From Anaerolineales bacterium (lineage in GTDB: Bacteria > Chloroflexota > Anaerolineae > Anaerolineales > Villigracilaceae), in NCBI GenBank assembly GCA_028689195.1, contig JAQTWR010000205.1, positions 1 to 5,725 of the forward strand: 5,725 nt of DNA, written 5' to 3'. The translations under genes and the position numbers were made by a program. Under the pieces are notes generated by a model. The model was not told the origin of the DNA, did not search any database, and saw nothing but the letters and a program-made list of their open reading frames with translations. Below are positions 5,372 through 5,725 of the stretch, in pieces; within the stretch, counting starts at the first letter, position 1; the number at the start of each line of letters is the position of its first letter.

Positions 5372-5725
5372 TTACCATTCGGTATCGGAATAGAAGAGAT
5401 GCGAAACGTCTTCGGTGAGTTTGCGGATGCGCGAAATTTCATCGGGCGCGAGGCGCTTTTTCCAGTTATCCATGTTGGCGCGGCTGTCCAATTTTACCGA
5501 GTAGATATTTTTCTTCGAGAGTTCGGTTGGGTTTTCGGAGCTGCTCGAATTGAGAATTGCGCCGCGGACTTTTTCGTCAAAGGTCAAGCCAAGCGAGGCG
5601 TACAGCGATTTATATCCCGCAACGGGGTCGAGGGAAAGGTCTTCATGGCGGACAATATTGAAGTCGGGGTAAAGATTGGCGGTCAGATGAATCGCGCGAT
5701 AAATCATCCGCCAAAGCAAAGCGGA
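5372..5725 (-). CDS. Sulfotransferase, C-terminal 117 residues (5' part beyond window)
   Basis: The frame is open to the right edge, so the start lies outside the window; the TTG at 5717-5719 is not a credible start. The visible part has the C-terminal half of a sulfotransferase domain. FNIVRHEDLSLDPVAGYKSLYASLGL matches the usual 'RYEDL..DP...l..l..FLGL' region. A later NWKKRLAPDEISRIRKLTEDVSHLFYSDTEW matches the terminal helix, where W-(+)-x-x-L and 'ei..l..' patterns precede the end. The PAPS-binding loop would be outside the window, so activity cannot be judged. It differs clearly in sequence from the complete sulfotransferase at 1199-1924, so the two are not recent duplicates. It is followed after 14 bases by the glycosyltransferase, suggesting one operon and a sulfated glycan. 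The family call is fairly strong; the subfamily is not determined. Confidence 0.78.
   Translation of the reverse strand, partial: SALLWRMIYRAIHLTANLYPDFNIVRHEDLSLDPVAGYKSLYASLGLTFDEKVRGAILNSSSSENPTELSKKNIYSVKLDSRANMDNWKKRLAPDEISRIRKLTEDVSHLFYSDTEW

Noticed and set aside
5717..5719. TTG as the start of the right-edge sulfotransferase
   Set aside because: The frame continues open to the window edge and the visible protein lacks the N-terminal PAPS loop, so the gene is simply truncated by the window.

Overview
The window is a tightly packed, one-directional block of seven genes, all on the minus strand, so transcription runs from high to low coordinates. It looks like the end of a surface-polysaccharide (capsule, exopolysaccharide or O-antigen-like) operon followed by a sensor kinase. 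Gene content, the CGCG-rich codon style and the short tandem repeats at gene junctions suggest an environmental bacterium, possibly Chloroflexota (class Anaerolineae). That placement is an impression from style; no marker gene is present to test it.

In transcription order: (1) the C-terminal part of a sulfotransferase entering from the right edge (5725-5372); (2) a family 2 glycosyltransferase (5357-4578); (3) a small Wzz-type chain-length or export co-factor with two membrane segments (4525-3863); (4) a GxxExxY / PD-(D/E)XK-like small protein (3835-3401); (5) a polytopic O-antigen ligase/polymerase (3363-1921); (6) a complete second sulfotransferase (1924-1199), overlapping the previous gene by ATGA; (7) a membrane-anchored GAF-domain histidine kinase of the HisKA_3 class (1148 to beyond the left edge), cut just after its phospho-accepting histidine. 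Genes 1, 2, 3, 5 and 6 fit one pathway: sugar transfer, chain-length control, polymerisation or ligation, and sulfation of the glycan. The kinase may regulate this or an unrelated process.

The most notable structure is gene 4. It is AT-rich relative to its neighbours and is enclosed by about 36-bp imperfect inverted repeats (3367-3402 and 3851-3885). These repeats supply the last codons and stop of the Wzz gene on one side and end four bases before the ligase start codon on the other. This looks like a roughly 519-bp insertion unit placed between two operon genes.

Three further short tandem arrays, each with a different unit, sit at the other upstream junctions: a 7-bp GGGATTA-like array across the glycosyltransferase start, an 8-bp CAAGTAAA-like array across its stop, and five 7-bp GATGAAA/G units inside the first codons of the Wzz gene. 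Heptamers in coding sequence are not multiples of three, so copy-number change would switch frame. No gap of more than about 55 bases lies between genes. No tRNA, rRNA, CRISPR array or convincing terminator was seen.
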